Notes under the pieces: generated by a model | What the model saw: the letters and a program-made list of their open reading frames with translations, nothing else | What the model was told of the DNA's origin: nothing | Database searches by the model: none | Shown: positions 61,643 to 64,000 of the stretch, piece by piece | Numbering within the stretch: position 1 is the stretch's first letter | Layout: each line of letters starts with the position of its first letter | DNA from: Kitasatospora cineracea | GTDB lineage: Bacteria > Actinomycetota > Actinomycetes > Streptomycetales > Streptomycetaceae | DNA length: 64,000 nt | Direction: 5' to 3' | Assembly: GCF_003751605.1 (NCBI RefSeq) | Contig: NZ_RJVJ01000001.1 | Coordinates: 5,394,001 to 5,458,000 of the forward strand | Position numbers and translations under genes: made by a program

Positions 61643-64000
61643 GAGGCGGTGGAGGGAGGAGAGGGGACGGGGGGAGGAGAGGGGGTGGAGGGAGGAGAGG
61701 GGGCGGCGGCGGGGGGTAGGTGGGTCAGGACGGTGGTGTGCAGGCCGGTGATCTGGGCGACGACCCGGTGGCCGTCCGGGGTGGTGGCGGTGCTGGTGCC
61801 GGTGGCGGGGGAGTGGTGCAGGTGCAGGCCGCCGGGGTGGTGCTGCAGGAGGTCGTGGTCGTCGCCGGGGAGGTGGAGGGTGATCCGTTCGATGTGGCGG
61901 GGGACGGCGACGGGGTGTCTGCCGTCCGGTCCGGGGGCGAGGGACGGGGTGCGGGCGAGGCTGTCCAGCAGGACGGCCGGGGTGCTCAGCCGGGGCAGGG
62001 CGGCCAGGGCGGCCGGGTCGGGTTGCCAGTGGGCGGCGGTGCCGGTGGGGGTGGCGCGCCAGTCGCGGGTGGCGCGGAAGGGGCCGGTGAGCAGGACGGG
62101 CGAGGCCGGGTCGTAGTACGGGTCGGTGGCGGTGGCGGTCCGGGCGTGCGGCAGGTCGGGCGGCGGGGCGTGCGGGACGGGTAGTGGGGGTGGGCCGCCG
62201 AGGCGGACGGTGGCCCGGAAGTGTTCGCGGTCGGCGGCCAGCACCCGGCCGTCCGGCGCCACCACGTCCGAGCGGACGCTCACCCGGACGGCGCACCCCC
62301 AGCGGGTCGGGCGGTGGTGCGCCTCGATCCGGAAGCGGGCGGGGCGGCCGTCGGTGCGGGCGCGGACCCAGGAGCGGAAGATCAGGCGGTCGATGCCGAG
62401 CAGGGGCAGCGGGGGTGGGAGGGGGGTGTCGGCGGAGTCCCGGGCGAGGGTGCGGGCCGCCTGGACGGCCAGGTCGGCCAGGACGACGCCCGGGACGGTG
62501 GGGCGGCCGTCCACCAGGTGGTGACGGAGGAAGGCGTGGGCGTCCAGGTCGAGCAGCAACTCCCAGACGGCGTGGTCGGGTTGCCGGTAGAACGGGGCGC
62601 CGAGCAGCCCCGGGGCGGGGGAGGGGAGAGCTGGGGCGGCGAAGGTGAGGGGCGGGGCGGGGGAGGGGAGAGCTGGGGCGGGGGTGCGCAGGCCGGGGAA
62701 GCGGGTGTCGAAGGAGTGGTGTTCGGCCGTGCCGACGAAGGTGACCAGCCGGTCCGTCCGGCCCTCCGGGCGGGTGCGGCGGCGGAGTTCGGACAGGAAG
62801 TGGGCGACGCCCTCGGCGGTGCTCATCCGGGACAGCCGGGCCGTGCGGGCCGTGTAGGACTGGACGACGGGCCCGGAGCCGAGGCCGGTCTCGTCCCAGA
62901 TCGTCCAGGCGATGGTGAACTCCCGGTCGTCGGCGGCGGATTGGGCGGCGGCGGAGAGGAAGTCGTTGGCGGGGGAGTAGTCGCTCTCGCCGGGCAGGCC
63001 GACCAGGCCGGTGACCGAGCCGAAGTTGCACCACAGCCCCGGCGCGAGCGGGCCGTCGAACGCGGCGCGCAGGTGGTGGTAGCCGGCGAGCTTGACGTCG
63101 CGGATCCGGCGCATGCCCGGCAGCGTCTTGCGGGTGATGTCACCCGGGTGGTGCAGTCCCGCACCGTTCACCAGCAGGTCGACCCGGCCCTCCCGGACCC
63201 GGACCGCCTCGGCCACGGCCCGGACGGCGGCCGGATCGGTCACGTCGCAGGTGTGGAAGTGCACGTGCTCGGCGCCGCAGGCCGTCCGCAGCGCGCGCAG
63301 GGTCAGTGCGGACTCGCGGGCGTGCAGCAGCCGGTCGAAGGCGGCGCTGATGCCGCCCACCGGATGCCGCGGGTCGCGGGCACGCTCGGCGGCGATGTAC
63401 CGGGCCCGGGCGGCCGGCAGCTCCGCGTCCGGGGCGTCGAGCAGTTCGCCGGGCACCTCGGCGGGGCGGCTGGACCCCACCAGGTGCAGGCGCAAAGGGA
63501 GTTGGTCGGCCAGGCCGAGCAGGCAGGCGGCCGTGATGCCGCGCGCGCCGCCGGTGGCCACCACCACCGGGTGCGGCGGCAGGAGGGCGTCCGTACCGGA
63601 ATCGGGGAGGGGGAGGTACGGGTCGGAGGGGGTGAGGCGTTGGGCCAGGCGGGTGCCGTGGTGGTGCCGGGTCACCGGCAACCCGTCGGCGGGGGCGGCG
63701 AGTTCGTCCTCCAGCGCGGACAGCACGGCAGCCGGATCGGTGCGGTCGGAGACCAGGGCGCGGACGGTGCAGTCCGGCAGCTCCCAGGCCAGCGACTTGA
63801 CGAACCCGGTGAACAGGTGGGCGTGCGGGGCGGCCTGGTCCGCGTGGAACGGCGCGGCGACACCGACCGCCAAGGTGCTGAGCCCGTCCCGGAGTTGGCG
63901 CACCGCCCAGAACGCCGCCTCCTGGACGGCCAGCAGTTCGGCCGTCGGCGGCGCGGGCCACGGCGGGGCGTCGTGCAGATCGGCGACCACCCGCAGGTGC
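61639..64000 (-). CDS. C-terminal part of a type I PKS-like protein: KR and DH domains (truncated by window edge)
   Basis: About 787 residues are visible; the frame is open to base 64000, so the N-terminal part (presumably KS-AT-ACP) is outside. A ketoreductase domain has VVVATGGARGITAACLLGLA and GSVTG with DYSPANDF (catalytic Tyr/Asn). A hotdog dehydratase follows with HHLVDGRPTVPG (the HxxxGxxxxP motif); the second motif is VLLDSLART, without the usual final Gln/His. The GITA-type KR and hotdog DH recall PUFA, enediyne or HglE-like iterative synthases. A Pro/Ser tail ends the protein. Confidence 0.85.
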   Translation of the reverse strand, partial: HLRVVADLHDAPPWPAPPTAELLAVQEAAFWAVRQLRDGLSTLAVGVAAPFHADQAAPHAHLFTGFVKSLAWELPDCTVRALVSDRTDPAAVLSALEDELAAPADGLPVTRHHHGTRLAQRLTPSDPYLPLPDSGTDALLPPHPVVVATGGARGITAACLLGLADQLPLRLHLVGSSRPAEVPGELLDAPDAELPAARARYIAAERARDPRHPVGGISAAFDRLLHARESALTLRALRTACGAEHVHFHTCDVTDPAAVRAVAEAVRVREGRVDLLVNGAGLHHPGDITRKTLPGMRRIRDVKLAGYHHLRAAFDGPLAPGLWCNFGSVTGLVGLPGESDYSPANDFLSAAAQSAADDREFTIAWTIWDETGLGSGPVVQSYTARTARLSRMSTAEGVAHFLSELRRRTRPEGRTDRLVTFVGTAEHHSFDTRFPGLRTPAPALPSPAPPLTFAAPALPSPAPGLLGAPFYRQPDHAVWELLLDLDAHAFLRHHLVDGRPTVPGVVLADLAVQAARTLARDSADTPLPPPLPLLGIDRLIFRSWVRARTDGRPARFRIEAHHRPTRWGCAVRVSVRSDVVAPDGRVLAADREHFRATVRLGGPPPLPVPHAPPPDLPHARTATATDPYYDPASPVLLTGPFRATRDWRATPTGTAAHWQPDPAALAALPRLSTPAVLLDSLARTPSLAPGPDGRHPVAVPRHIERITLHLPGDDHDLLQHHPGGLHLHHSPATGTSTATTPDGHRVVAQITGLHTTVLTHLPPAAAPSPPSTPSPPPVPSPPSTAS

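Overview
High-GC actinobacterial chromosome, almost certainly Streptomycetaceae (Streptomyces or Kitasatospora; I cannot tell which from sequence alone). The evidence is very high G+C at third codon positions, GTG/TTG starts, an Rpf protein behind a ydaO leader, DasR-like sites on chitin genes, a SpoIIE-type phosphatase and a streptophobe-type membrane protein. No rRNA, tRNA, CRISPR array, transposase or phage gene was seen. About 50 genes are supported on both strands, mostly as single genes or short operons.

1-11 kb: secreted M1 peptidase, streptophobe-type membrane protein, low-complexity membrane protein, DmdC-like acyl-CoA dehydrogenase and a paoABC-like molybdenum aldehyde oxidase operon. 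11-19 kb: a dihydrofolate-reductase-family remnant, a serine hydrolase, a DUF2087 protein, then a two-gene operon (PRC/MgtE-N/CBS protein plus NRAMP-related transporter) behind an M-box Mg2+ riboswitch, an acyltransferase and a double-GNAT protein. 19-28 kb: a glnA4-like / aldehyde dehydrogenase / SDR operon, a secreted protein made of GDAxAxG heptads, a PAS-PAS-GAF-GAF-PP2C-HATPase regulator and a pseudouridine synthase.

28-39 kb: AurF-like diiron oxygenase, CapA-like lipoprotein, Rpf/LysM protein under a c-di-AMP (ydaO) riboswitch, MFS pump ending in a Ser-Glu microsatellite, ppnP, a tyrosine phosphatase, glyA under a ZTP riboswitch, a DinB-like protein and an orphan ATP-synthase b-like protein. 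39-47 kb: a chitin block of two GH18 chitinases and one AA10 LPMO, each with a DasR-like palindrome upstream, interrupted by a TetR/MFS pair. 47-57 kb: LPATG-anchored surface protein, a phosphatase remnant, secreted and lipoprotein genes, gdhA and a GH13 glucosidase. 57-64 kb: PadR and TetR regulators, an MFS pump with a 16-bp perfect inverted repeat upstream, and an SDR / PPTase / PKS (KR-DH) gene set that runs off the right edge.

Three metabolite-sensing riboswitches (Mg2+, c-di-AMP, ZTP) lie within about 21 kb. The most interesting unit is the M-box operon: an MgtE-like sensor module without its channel is translationally coupled to an NRAMP-fold transporter whose metal-site residues differ from classical NRAMPs, pointing to a split, Mg2+-gated magnesium importer.
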